Part shown: piece by piece, positions 34,244 to 42,579 of the stretch
Numbering within the stretch: the first letter of the stretch is position 1
How the letters are laid out: each line of letters opens with the position of its first letter
Source: an uncultured Tenacibaculum sp.
GTDB lineage: Bacteria; Bacteroidota; Bacteroidia; Flavobacteriales; Flavobacteriaceae
DNA: 64,000 nt
Direction: 5' to 3'
Assembly (NCBI RefSeq): GCF_947504135.1
Contig: NZ_CANNGG010000005.1
Location: forward strand, 164,957-228,956
The notes under the pieces: generated by a model
Told to the model about the DNA's origin: nothing
Databases searched by the model: none
What the model saw: the letters and a program-made list of their open reading frames with translations, nothing else
Program-made: the position numbers and the translations under genes

Positions 34244-37200
34244 CTATATTTTTTCAATTAACATTCTACTTTTAATGGTATCAAACTCAATTTCTGTACC
34301 ATTATTTAAATCATCAACAAAAACTAATTCGTTTGTTAATGTTTCTGCTTTAATGTAGTTTTCATTTGCCAATACCGATTCTCTTAAATCATCAGCTTGT
34401 AAAATGGTTAATTTTATTTTATCGGTTACTTCTAAACCTGTGTCTTTTCGTGCGTTTTGAATTCTATTTACCAATTCTCTTGCCACACCTTCTTTGCGTA
34501 ATTCGTCGTTTATCGTAACATCTAAAGCAACGGTTAACCCTTCTGCATTTGCTACCAACCACCCTTCGATATCTTTTGATGAAATCTCTACATCAGCGGT
34601 TTCTAAAGTAATCATTTTATTATTAATTTCCACAGAAATTTCTCCTTCTTTTTCTATTTTGAAGATGTCTTCTTGTGTAAATCCTTGTATTTGATTCGCT
34701 ATCAGCTTCATATCTTTACCAAATTTCGGACCTAAAGCCTTGAAGTTTGGCTTGATTTGTTTCACCAAAATTCCTGAAGCATCGTCTAATAACTCAATCT
34801 CTTTAACGTTTACTTCTGACTTAATTAAATCTGCAACTGCTAAAATTTCTTCCTTCTGAACTGCATCTAATACTGGAATCATTATTTTTTGTAATGGTTG
34901 ACGTACTTTGATTTTTTCTTTAGCTCTAAGAGATAAAACTAATGATGAAATCGTTTGTGCATTTTCCATTTTACGCTCTAATGATTTATCTACTAAATCA
35001 GCATTATACTTAGGGAATTCTGCAATGTGTACACTTTCAAAATCCTCTACACATGTAGCGTTTACTAAATCTTTATATAAACGATCCATAAAGAAAGGTG
35101 CTACTGGAGACCCTAATTTAGCCACCGTTAACATACATGTATACAATGTTTGGTATGCTGAAATTTTATCTTGTGCATATTCTCCTTTCCAGAAACGTCT
35201 TCTACATAAACGCACATACCAATTACTTAAATGATCTTGTACAAAATCAGAAATTGCTCTGGTTGCTTTGGTTGGCTCATAATCTGCATAGAATTTATCA
35301 ACCTTATCAACCAACGTATTTAATTCAGATAAAATCCAACGATCAATCTCTGGTCTTTCGTTGATTGGAATTTCAGCTTCGCTATACGTAAAATTGTCAA
35401 TATTCGCATATAATGAGAAGAATGAATAGGTATTGTATAAAGTTCCGAAGAATTTACGTTTTACCTCTTCTATTCCTGCAATATCAAATTTTAAGTTGTC
35501 CCATGGGTTCGCATTTGAAATCATGTACCAACGCGTAGCATCTGGACCAAATTCTGACAATGTAGTAAACGGATCTACCGCATTTCCTAAACGTTTTGAC
35601 ATTTTTTGTCCGTTCTTATCTAACACCAATCCGTTAGATACAACATTTTTATAAGCTACAGAATCAAACACCATCGTTCCAATTGCATGTAACGTATAGA
35701 ACCATCCACGAGTTTGATCTACTCCTTCTGCAATAAAGTTCGCTGGGTAACTTTCTTTAGTATCTATTAATTCTTTATTTTCAAACGGATAATGCCATTG
35801 TGCATATGGCATAGAACCTGAATCGAACCATACATCAATTAAATCACTTTCGCGCTTCATTGGTTTACCTGATGTAGAAACTAAGGTAATTTTATCGACT
35901 ACATTTTTATGTAAATCGATTTTATCATAGTTCTCTTCAGACATGTTTCCTACTTCAAAATCAGCAAAAATATCTTCAGTCATTACACCTGCTTCAACAG
36001 CTTTTGCAATTTCTGATTTCAATTCTTCTACAGAACCAATACAAATTTGCTCTGTTCCATCTTCAGTACGCCAAATTGGTAATGGAATTCCCCAAAAACG
36101 AGAACGCGATAAGTTCCAATCATTCGCATTTTTTAACCAGTTACCAAAACGTCCTTCTCCAGTTGATTTTGGCTTCCAGTTGATGGTTTCGTTTAAATCG
36201 AACATTCTATCCTTTACATCAGTTACCTTGATAAACCAAGAATCTAACGGATAATATAAAATTGGTTTATCGGTACGCCAACAGTTAGGATAACTGTGTA
36301 CATATTTTTCAACCTTAAAGGCTTTGTTTTCTTCTTTTAATTGAATTGCTAACTCAACATCCACCGATTTTTCTGGTGCTTCACCATCAGTATAGTATTC
36401 GTTCTTCACATATTTACCTGCAAATTCTCCCATTTCTGGACGGAATTTCCCTTGTAAATCTACTAAAGGAACTGGATTCTCATTTTCGTCTAACACTAAC
36501 ATTGGTGGCACTTCTGGAGTTGCTTGTTTTGCAACCAACGCATCATCAGCACCAAACGTAGGTGCTGTGTGTACAATACCTGTACCATCTTCAGTTGTAA
36601 CAAAATCTCCTGAAATTACTCTAAAAGCATTTTCTGGATTTTGGTATGGTAGAGCATATGGTAATAATTGCTCGTATTTAATACCTACTAAGTCTTTTCC
36701 TATAAATTCTTTTACAACTGCATATGGAATTTGCTTATCTCCCTCTGCATAATTTGCTAATTCAGCTACGTCTTCAACTTCATTAAACTTCTTTCCAGCA
36801 AATTGTTTACCTACCAGGTTTTTCGCTAACACCACTTGAATTGGTTCAAATGTGTATTGATTGAATGTTTTTACTAAAACATACTCAATCTTTGGGCCAA
36901 CCGTTAATGCTGTGTTTGAAGGAAGTGTCCATGGAGTCGTTGTCCATGCTAAAAAGTGCACATCTCCTTCAACTTGTAAAAACTCTGGTAACGTTTCTTT
37001 GATTGTTTTAAACTGAGCTACTACTGTAGTATCCGTAACATCTTGATAGGTTCCTGGTTGGTTTAACTCATGCGAGCTTAATCCTGTTCCTGCTTTTGGT
37101 GAATACGGTTGAATGGTATATCCTTTATACAGTAAATCTTTATCATAGATTTGCTTTAACAACCACCAAACCGATTCCATATATTTTGGTTTGTAAGTAA

Positions 37201-37651
37201 TATATGGATCTTCCATATCTACCCAATATCCCATTTTTTGGGTTAGGTCGTTCCAAATATCAGTGTAACGCATTACCGCTTTTTTACACGCTTCGTTGTA
37301 TTCTTCAACGGTAATTTTTGTTCCAATGTCTTCTTTAGTGATTCCTAATTCTTTTTCAACACCCAATTCTACAGGTAACCCATGCGTATCCCAACCTGCT
37401 TTACGCTTAACTTGGTATCCTTTTTGGGTTTTATAACGACAAAAAATATCTTTAATGGCACGTGCCATTACGTGGTGAATTCCTGGTAAACCGTTTGCTG
37501 AAGGTGGTCCTTCAAAAAACACAAATGGTTCATTTCCTTCACGTGTAGTAATACTTTTTTCAAAGATGTTGTTTTCTTCCCAATAGTTTAATATTTCTTC
37601 TGCTACTTTTGGTAAATCCAATCCTTTGTATTCAGTAAACTTCTTACTCAT
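34244..37651 (-). CDS. ileS: isoleucyl-tRNA synthetase
   Basis: The protein has 1135 residues, the longer eukaryote-like type. The class I signature 1 is present as GLPGIHHVMA (HIGH variant), the editing domain covers about 190-400 (WTTTPWTLPSNTAL), and signature 2 is KMSKRLGNAVDP. C-terminal anticodon-binding helices follow (RPEIDRWILSELN). It charges tRNA-Ile and edits Val. The longer type is the one often associated with natural mupirocin tolerance, a family-level observation not tested here. It is followed 4 nt later by the DksA-like gene. Confidence 0.97.
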   Translation of the reverse strand: MSKKFTEYKGLDLPKVAEEILNYWEENNIFEKSITTREGNEPFVFFEGPPSANGLPGIHHVMARAIKDIFCRYKTQKGYQVKRKAGWDTHGLPVELGVEKELGITKEDIGTKITVEEYNEACKKAVMRYTDIWNDLTQKMGYWVDMEDPYITYKPKYMESVWWLLKQIYDKDLLYKGYTIQPYSPKAGTGLSSHELNQPGTYQDVTDTTVVAQFKTIKETLPEFLQVEGDVHFLAWTTTPWTLPSNTALTVGPKIEYVLVKTFNQYTFEPIQVVLAKNLVGKQFAGKKFNEVEDVAELANYAEGDKQIPYAVVKEFIGKDLVGIKYEQLLPYALPYQNPENAFRVISGDFVTTEDGTGIVHTAPTFGADDALVAKQATPEVPPMLVLDENENPVPLVDLQGKFRPEMGEFAGKYVKNEYYTDGEAPEKSVDVELAIQLKEENKAFKVEKYVHSYPNCWRTDKPILYYPLDSWFIKVTDVKDRMFDLNETINWKPKSTGEGRFGNWLKNANDWNLSRSRFWGIPLPIWRTEDGTEQICIGSVEELKSEIAKAVEAGVMTEDIFADFEVGNMSEENYDKIDLHKNVVDKITLVSTSGKPMKRESDLIDVWFDSGSMPYAQWHYPFENKELIDTKESYPANFIAEGVDQTRGWFYTLHAIGTMVFDSVAYKNVVSNGLVLDKNGQKMSKRLGNAVDPFTTLSEFGPDATRWYMISNANPWDNLKFDIAGIEEVKRKFFGTLYNTYSFFSLYANIDNFTYSEAEIPINERPEIDRWILSELNTLVDKVDKFYADYEPTKATRAISDFVQDHLSNWYVRLCRRRFWKGEYAQDKISAYQTLYTCMLTVAKLGSPVAPFFMDRLYKDLVNATCVEDFESVHIAEFPKYNADLVDKSLERKMENAQTISSLVLSLRAKEKIKVRQPLQKIMIPVLDAVQKEEILAVADLIKSEVNVKEIELLDDASGILVKQIKPNFKALGPKFGKDMKLIANQIQGFTQEDIFKIEKEGEISVEINNKMITLETADVEISSKDIEGWLVANAEGLTVALDVTINDELRKEGVARELVNRIQNARKDTGLEVTDKIKLTILQADDLRESVLANENYIKAETLTNELVFVDDLNNGTEIEFDTIKSRMLIEKI

Positions 37652-37719
37652 TTTGTCGGTTTATTAATTGAATGTGCGAAATTACGTATTTTCTTGTAAT
37701 TGTTGAGTTTGAGATATAA

Positions 37720-37745
37720 AAAAACGCCTTAAAAAAGGCGTTTTT
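37720..37745 (-). terminator. terminator of the TerB/J-domain gene
   Basis: AAAAACGCCTT and AAGGCGTTTTT form an 11-bp stem with a 4-nt loop, 30 nt past the stop. The minus strand ends in seven T. Confidence 0.88.
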
Positions 37746-37774
37746 ATTGTGAATTCTATTTTTAAGGAAACAAA

Positions 37775-38533
37775 CTAATTAATTCCTCGTTCTTTTTTAA
37801 TTTGTTCGTAAGCTGCTTGAATTTTTTGAAACTTTTCGTTAGCTCCATTTTTATGCTCTTCTCCTAAGTTTTGCAATTTATCTGGATGGTGCTTTTTAGC
37901 CATTTTTCGATACGCTTTTTTCACCTCATCATTAGTAGCTTCTTTTGTTATTTCTAGCATTTTATAAGCGCTATCAGACTCATCATAAAACATTGCTTTT
38001 ATTGATGAATAATCGTATTCATTAATGTATAAATAACTTGCTATTTTTCTAATTTCTTGCTCCTCATTACTCGTTACCTGTCCATCAGCTTGCGCTATTC
38101 CGAATAAAAAATGGACTAACTGTAATCGCGTAGCATGCGACATGTACTGACGAATTTGTAAACAAACTTGACGTGTAGAAATTTGCTTTTTAATAATTCC
38201 GTTGAACAATTTAAATGCATGATTTGCTCGTTCTTTACCGTACATTTTCACAAAATACGTACGAACATAATCTAATTCGCGTTGATCTATTCTCCCATCT
38301 GCTTTTATAACTACCGATGCTAAGATTAATAAGCTAATTTCAAAATCTCCTGAAGTAGCTCTTCCTCTTGTTCCCTCATGTTGTCTTTTTTGATATTCTT
38401 GTTGTTCTTCTTTAAAATCTTCTACTGAAATTCCATCAATAAAACTCCCCACAACAAATCCTACAATAGCTCCAATAGGGCCTCCTAACGTAAAGCCTGC
38501 TCCAGCCCCAAGCCATTTTGCAAATTTTCCCAT
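37775..38533 (-). CDS. TerB and J-domain co-chaperone (DjlA-like)
   Basis: The protein has 252 residues. The N-terminal glycine-zipper helix (LGGPIGAIVGFVVGSFIDG) can insert in or peripherally touch the membrane. A TerB-like helical domain covers about 60-165 (SLLILASVVIKADGRIDQREL, IAQADGQVTSNEEQEI). A C-terminal J domain covers 185-250, with the HPD motif in KKHHPDKL. DjlA proteins stimulate DnaK at the inner membrane; that partner is inferred. It has its own promoter and terminator. Confidence 0.92.
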   Translation of the reverse strand: MGKFAKWLGAGAGFTLGGPIGAIVGFVVGSFIDGISVEDFKEEQQEYQKRQHEGTRGRATSGDFEISLLILASVVIKADGRIDQRELDYVRTYFVKMYGKERANHAFKLFNGIIKKQISTRQVCLQIRQYMSHATRLQLVHFLFGIAQADGQVTSNEEQEIRKIASYLYINEYDYSSIKAMFYDESDSAYKMLEITKEATNDEVKKAYRKMAKKHHPDKLQNLGEEHKNGANEKFQKIQAAYEQIKKERGIN

Positions 38534-38551
38534 TTATAAAATTTAAAAGTG

Positions 38552-38578
38552 CAAAGATAAAATTTTAAGCAACTACAA
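38552..38578 (-). promoter_or_regulatory. promoter of the TerB/J-domain gene
   Basis: On the minus strand, TTG (38576-38578), a 16-nt spacer and TATCTTTG (38552-38559) are seen, 19 nt before the start. The spacing is shorter than usual. Confidence 0.55.
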
Positions 38579-38594
38579 CCATAGCTATTTGAAG

Positions 38595-38625
38595 TTGATT
38601 GTTGCCATGAAAAACAGTATCTTTG
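38595..38625 (+). promoter_or_regulatory. promoter of the bacilliredoxin gene
   Basis: TTG (38595-38597), a 20-nt spacer and TATCTTTG (38618-38625) match the Bacteroidota consensus; the gene starts 22 nt downstream. Confidence 0.7.
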
Positions 38626-38647
38626 CTTTAAAATTTAATTCAAAAAT

Positions 38648-39058
38648 ATGTATCCAGAAGAATTAGTAAAACCAATGCGTGACCAATTAATCAACGCTGG
38701 TTTTGAAGCTTTATATACTGCTGAAGATGTTGACAATGCTTTAGCAAAAGAAGGAACTACGTTAGTAATGGTAAACTCAGTTTGTGGATGTGCTGCAGGT
38801 ACTGCAAGACCAGGAGCTATTGCTTCTTTAGGGGCAGATAAAACTCCTACACATTTAACAACTGTTTTTGCAGGGGTAGAAAAAGAATCTACTGCGAAGG
38901 CAAGAGAATATATGATTCCTTTCCCTCCATCATCACCTGCAATCGCCTTATTTAAAGACGGAAATTTAGTACACATGTTAGAGCGTCATCATATCGAGGG
39001 TCGTTCTGCTGAAGCAATTGCTCAAAACTTAGCAGCTGCTTACGACGAGTTTTGTTAA
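38648..39058 (+). CDS. BrxA/BrxB family bacilliredoxin
   Basis: The protein has 136 residues. The family signature VNSVCGCAAGTARPG contains the CGC redox site, and the MYPEELVKPMRDQLINAGF start and HHIEGRSAEAIA end are typical. In Firmicutes these proteins remove bacillithiol from oxidised proteins. Bacteroidota members are common, and their thiol partner is less clear. It is monocistronic, with a consensus promoter and a terminator. Confidence 0.93.
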   Translation: MYPEELVKPMRDQLINAGFEALYTAEDVDNALAKEGTTLVMVNSVCGCAAGTARPGAIASLGADKTPTHLTTVFAGVEKESTAKAREYMIPFPPSSPAIALFKDGNLVHMLERHHIEGRSAEAIAQNLAAAYDEFC

Positions 39059-39098
39059 TTTTTAGAAGCAAGACTTTTAGGCTAAAGAACAAAGACAA

Positions 39099-39126
39099 AA
39101 AAATCCAGCAAATTGCTGGATTTTTT
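39099..39126 (+). terminator. terminator of the bacilliredoxin gene
   Basis: AAAAATCCAGCAA and TTGCTGGATTTTT form a near-continuous palindrome followed by T's. Confidence 0.88.
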
Positions 39127-39226
39127 ATTTTAAGATTCCTTACGAAAAGTTCGGAATGACTCTTGATCTTTTTGATAAAACTGTCTTAATTCTTTTATCT
39201 AACAGCGAAGCGGTCTCTTTTCACTT

Positions 39227-39685
39227 CTAAACTTTCTTAATCACATTGGTGACAATTCCCCAAATGATAAAATTATTTTCTTCAGTGATTTTTATAATAG
39301 GATAATCTGGATTTTCAGGTTTCAACCAAACTTCTCCTCCTTCAACTCGCAAACGTTTTACCGTAAACTCTCCATCTAAAAAACAAACCGCTATCTTATT
39401 ATTGGTTGGCGGAATACTTCTATCAATCACCAGCAAATCATTATCATCCAAACCAGCACCAATCATCGATTGACCACTTACTCGTGCAAAAAAAGTTGCC
39501 TCTTTATTTCTAATAAGCTCCTCATCTAACGAAATACGAGTTTCTCTAAAATCATCTGCAGGAGAAGGAAATCCAGCAGAAATACCTATATCCATAAAGA
39601 TAGCTCCTTCGGTTTCATTTAATTCTTTCGGTAAAAAAAATGTCAATGCTTCTGATGCTTGTACTTGTTTTAATTTTCGTAACAT
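39227..39685 (-). CDS. umuD: error-prone polymerase accessory protease UmuD
   Basis: The protein has 152 residues. It is an S24 LexA-like peptidase with the self-cleavage region SAGFPSPADD near residue 35-42, catalytic Ser in SGQSMIGAG and Lys in DGEFTVKRL. After RecA-stimulated cleavage it forms UmuD'2 for Pol V. It lies downstream of umuC on the same strand (25-nt gap), the reverse of the usual umuD-umuC order. The gap contains the small palindrome GTTTA-GT-TAAAC. Confidence 0.92.
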   Translation of the reverse strand: MLRKLKQVQASEALTFFLPKELNETEGAIFMDIGISAGFPSPADDFRETRISLDEELIRNKEATFFARVSGQSMIGAGLDDNDLLVIDRSIPPTNNKIAVCFLDGEFTVKRLRVEGGEVWLKPENPDYPIIKITEENNFIIWGIVTNVIKKV

Positions 39686-39710
39686 CTTATTGTTTGTTGT
39701 TTAACTAAAC

Positions 39711-40967
39711 TTACTTTACCTTGATAATATCGTTAATATTAGTTGTGTACTTGGGTGATAATCGTTCTTGACGCATCTTCCAAGTACGCCGTAAATCTTG
39801 ATTGGCTAATTTAATCTTATCTGCTTTATAAGTCTGATTAATTTTATCAATCGCACTCATTAAAGAAGCGTGCTTCGGGTTTTCACTTGCAAACATATCT
39901 AATTGATAATTATCTGAAGGCACCAATCCTGTTACAATGACTCCTGCTCTTTTGTAGTGTATTCCTTCTTTAAAAATAGTTGTTACTGCTTGTACCGCGC
40001 TTTTACTTATTGTTAATGTAGAGTTTGTCGGGTATGGAAGTACAACTGTTTTACTTGCTCGATGTTGTTCAGTTTCTTTTTTATGATAATCACTACGCAA
40101 TAACACAATTATCATATGACAACTTGAGTTTTGCTTTCGTAATTTTTCTGCACAACTTACAGCAAACGTTGAAATTCTTTCTTTAATATTATCTAGATCC
40201 GAAAATGTATATTCAAAACTTCGGGTTGTTGCTATTGTTTTTTTGTTAGCAGGTTCATCTAGTTGTATTTTAGGATCTCCTTCTAAATCTTTTTTCAACT
40301 TCCAACCTGTAATCGATAAATTTTTCAGTACCCAATCATCACTTAACTGTGTAAAATCATACGCTTTTACACATCCTTTAGCTTGTAGTCTTTTTTGTAT
40401 CCCTCTTCCAATTCCCCAAACATTTTCTATAGAAGTCCATTTTAATGCTTTTATTCTTTTTTCTTCGGAATCAATCACACACACTCCACCTGTTTCTTTT
40501 AAGAATTTTCGAGCAATTTTATTAGCTACTTTACTCAATGCTTTTGTAGGTGCAATTCCTACACAAGTTGGAATACCCGTCCATTGTAAAATTCTACTTC
40601 TTATTTCAGTTCCATAAGAATTAAAATTATATTCATTAAAACCTTTGAATTGTAAAAATGCTTCATCAATAGAGTATACTTCTACATCTGGAGAAAATTG
40701 TTCTAAAATTTTCATCACTCTAGCGCTCATATCACCATACAACGGATAATTTGACGATAGCACTGAGATATTATTGTTTTTACAAAACTGATCCCACTTA
40801 AAAATTGGAGCTCCAAATGGAAGTTGCAAGTCTTTTGCTTCGTCACTCATTGAAATAACACACCCATCGTTATTGCTTAAAATAGCTACAGGTTTTCCTT
40901 GCAAATTCGGATTAAAAACCCGTTCGCAAGAAACATAAAAGTTATTACAATCTACCAACGCATACAT
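39711..40967 (-). CDS. umuC: Y-family DNA polymerase V catalytic subunit UmuC
   Basis: The protein has 418 residues. Catalytic motifs are ALVDCNNFYVSCER and YSIDEAFLQF (acidic metal ligands); helix-hairpin elements appear at VWGIGRGIQKRL, and the little-finger and UmuC C-terminal domains follow (TRSFEYTFSDLDNIKERI). It carries out translesion synthesis with UmuD'. The gene is divergent from an Lrp gene with a 62-nt gap. No proven SOS operator can be named from sequence. Confidence 0.94.
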   Translation of the reverse strand: MYALVDCNNFYVSCERVFNPNLQGKPVAILSNNDGCVISMSDEAKDLQLPFGAPIFKWDQFCKNNNISVLSSNYPLYGDMSARVMKILEQFSPDVEVYSIDEAFLQFKGFNEYNFNSYGTEIRSRILQWTGIPTCVGIAPTKALSKVANKIARKFLKETGGVCVIDSEEKRIKALKWTSIENVWGIGRGIQKRLQAKGCVKAYDFTQLSDDWVLKNLSITGWKLKKDLEGDPKIQLDEPANKKTIATTRSFEYTFSDLDNIKERISTFAVSCAEKLRKQNSSCHMIIVLLRSDYHKKETEQHRASKTVVLPYPTNSTLTISKSAVQAVTTIFKEGIHYKRAGVIVTGLVPSDNYQLDMFASENPKHASLMSAIDKINQTYKADKIKLANQDLRRTWKMRQERLSPKYTTNINDIIKVK

Positions 40968-41017
40968 AATTGTAAAGGTACAGAATATTGAAAAAATGAA
41001 CTCTAACTAACTTTCCT

Positions 41018-41025
41018 TATTTTTG
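41018..41025 (+). promoter_or_regulatory. -7 box of the Lrp gene
   Basis: TATTTTTG ends only 4 nt before the ATG at 41030. Transcription would begin at or next to the start codon, so the message may be leaderless. Confidence 0.4.
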
Positions 41026-41029
41026 TTTC

Positions 41030-41491
41030 ATGGTTAGAAAATTAAAAATTGACGGAATTGATAAAATAATTATCAAACGTCTTGTAAAAGATGCTCGTAC
41101 GCCTATTTTAAGTATCGCCCGAGAAGTAGGTATATCTGGCGCTGCCATTCATCAACGATTAAGAAAGTTAGACGAATCGGATTTAATTGATGGTTATAAA
41201 ATGATATTAAATCCAAAAGCTTTAGGGTATACTACTACCGCTTTTGTTGGTGTGTTTTTAGATTCTTCTAGCTTATACTCTTCTGCAATTAAACGACTAA
41301 AAGAAATTCCTGAAATTGTAGAAAGCCACTACACTACTGGTAACTATGCTATTTTCATCAAAATACTGTGTAAAAACAACGAAGACTTAATGCATTTGTT
41401 AAATAAGGATATTCAAACCATAAAAGGAGTTTCAAGAACCGAAACTTTTATATCTTTAGACCAACAAATAGATCGACAAATAAAAATTTAA
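41030..41491 (+). CDS. Lrp/AsnC family transcriptional regulator
   Basis: The protein has 153 residues. An N-terminal winged HTH (IDKIIIKRLVKDARTPILSIAREVGISGAAIHQRLRKL, positions about 8-50) is followed by the RAM ligand domain (TTAFVGVFLDSS to KGVSRTETFISLD). Such regulators sense amino acids and act as octamers. It is followed after 9 nt by the HupE/UreJ gene, which may be its target or simply share its transcript. Confidence 0.93.
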   Translation: MVRKLKIDGIDKIIIKRLVKDARTPILSIAREVGISGAAIHQRLRKLDESDLIDGYKMILNPKALGYTTTAFVGVFLDSSSLYSSAIKRLKEIPEIVESHYTTGNYAIFIKILCKNNEDLMHLLNKDIQTIKGVSRTETFISLDQQIDRQIKI

Positions 41492-41500
41492 AAACCCCTA

Positions 41501-42082
41501 ATGAACGATTTTATCTTCTACTTTAAAATGGGCTTGTTTCATGTATTAGACTTTAAAGCCTATGACCATATTTTATTCTTAATTGTATTAGCTGTTGTGT
41601 ATCAATTTAAACAGTGGACAAAAGTTTTATGGTTAATCACTTTATTTACCATTGGACACTCGATAACGCTAGCACTTTCTGCCTACGGAATTTTAAATGT
41701 ACGAGCAGATTTAATCGAATTTTTAATTCCGTTAACTATTTTTATTACAGGGTTAATGAATGTATTAACTGCCAAAAAAGCATCGGTAGGAAAAGAAAAT
41801 CAGAATTTATTTTTTGCTTTATTTTTCGGATTAATTCACGGACTTGGTTTTTCCAACTATTTTAAAATTATGATTGGTAAAACTTCTGATAAATTTTTAC
41901 CTTTATTGGAGTTTGCTTTAGGTGTAGAAGTAGCACAAATTATTATTGTATTAGGAATTTTATTAATTGGTGCTTTAGTACAATCAATCTTTAGTGTAAA
42001 TCGTCGTGATTGGATTTTAATCATGTCGTCAATCGTAATTGGTTTTGCTTTACAAATGATGTTTGACCGTGTTTTTTGGTAA
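41501..42082 (+). CDS. HupE/UreJ family membrane protein
   Basis: The protein has 193 residues and six hydrophobic segments. Family markers are FKAYDHILFLIVL, FTIGHSITL and FGLIHGLGFSNYF, each with conserved His that could bind metal. Related proteins are thought to move nickel or similar metals; no hydrogenase or urease genes are nearby. It follows the Lrp gene by 9 nt. Confidence 0.88.
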   Translation: MNDFIFYFKMGLFHVLDFKAYDHILFLIVLAVVYQFKQWTKVLWLITLFTIGHSITLALSAYGILNVRADLIEFLIPLTIFITGLMNVLTAKKASVGKENQNLFFALFFGLIHGLGFSNYFKIMIGKTSDKFLPLLEFALGVEVAQIIIVLGILLIGALVQSIFSVNRRDWILIMSSIVIGFALQMMFDRVFW

Positions 42083-42150
42083 AAAATTAACGCCTAACTA
42101 ACACAAATCTAACTACCTTAGCTTATCTAAGAAAAATCGTACTGAAAATT

Positions 42151-42579
42151 TTGAAGAAAAAACAATTAAAATATGACATTGCCTATTTAAAAATGGCAAA
42201 TGAATGGGGACAACTTTCACACTGTATTCGTAAAAAAGTAGGCGCCTTAATTGTTAAAGATCGAATGATTATTTCTGATGGTTATAATGGTACTCCTTCT
42301 GGTTTTGAAAACTATTGTGAAGATGAAGAAGGATACACCAAATGGTATGTATTACACGCCGAAGCCAATGCTATTTTAAAAGTAGCTTCTTCAACTCAAT
42401 CGTGTAAAGGTGCTACTTTATATATTACACTTTCTCCTTGCCAACAATGTAGTAAATTGATACATCAAGCAGGAATAAAACGTGTAGTATACGCCCAAGC
42501 ATACAAAGACCGATCAGGATTAGATTTTTTAGAAAAAGCAGGTGTTGAACTGACGTATTTACCTTATGAACAAGAATAA
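42151..42579 (+). CDS. dCMP deaminase
   Basis: The protein has 142 residues. The zinc site is HAEANAIL (His and catalytic Glu) with PCQQC (two Cys ligands), and the dCMP-type region is SDGYNGTPSGFENYCEDEEG. The N-terminus KKKQLKYDIAYLKMANEW looks genuine, but its only start is TTG at 42151; the first ATG (42193) would remove it. It deaminates dCMP to dUMP for thymidylate supply. It overlaps the following protease gene by 14 nt. Confidence 0.93.
   Translation: MKKKQLKYDIAYLKMANEWGQLSHCIRKKVGALIVKDRMIISDGYNGTPSGFENYCEDEEGYTKWYVLHAEANAILKVASSTQSCKGATLYITLSPCQQCSKLIHQAGIKRVVYAQAYKDRSGLDFLEKAGVELTYLPYEQE

Noticed and set aside
38635..38976. 113-residue minus-strand frame over the bacilliredoxin gene
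   Set aside because: The + strand has a consensus promoter, the CGC motif and a terminator; the antisense frame has no support.
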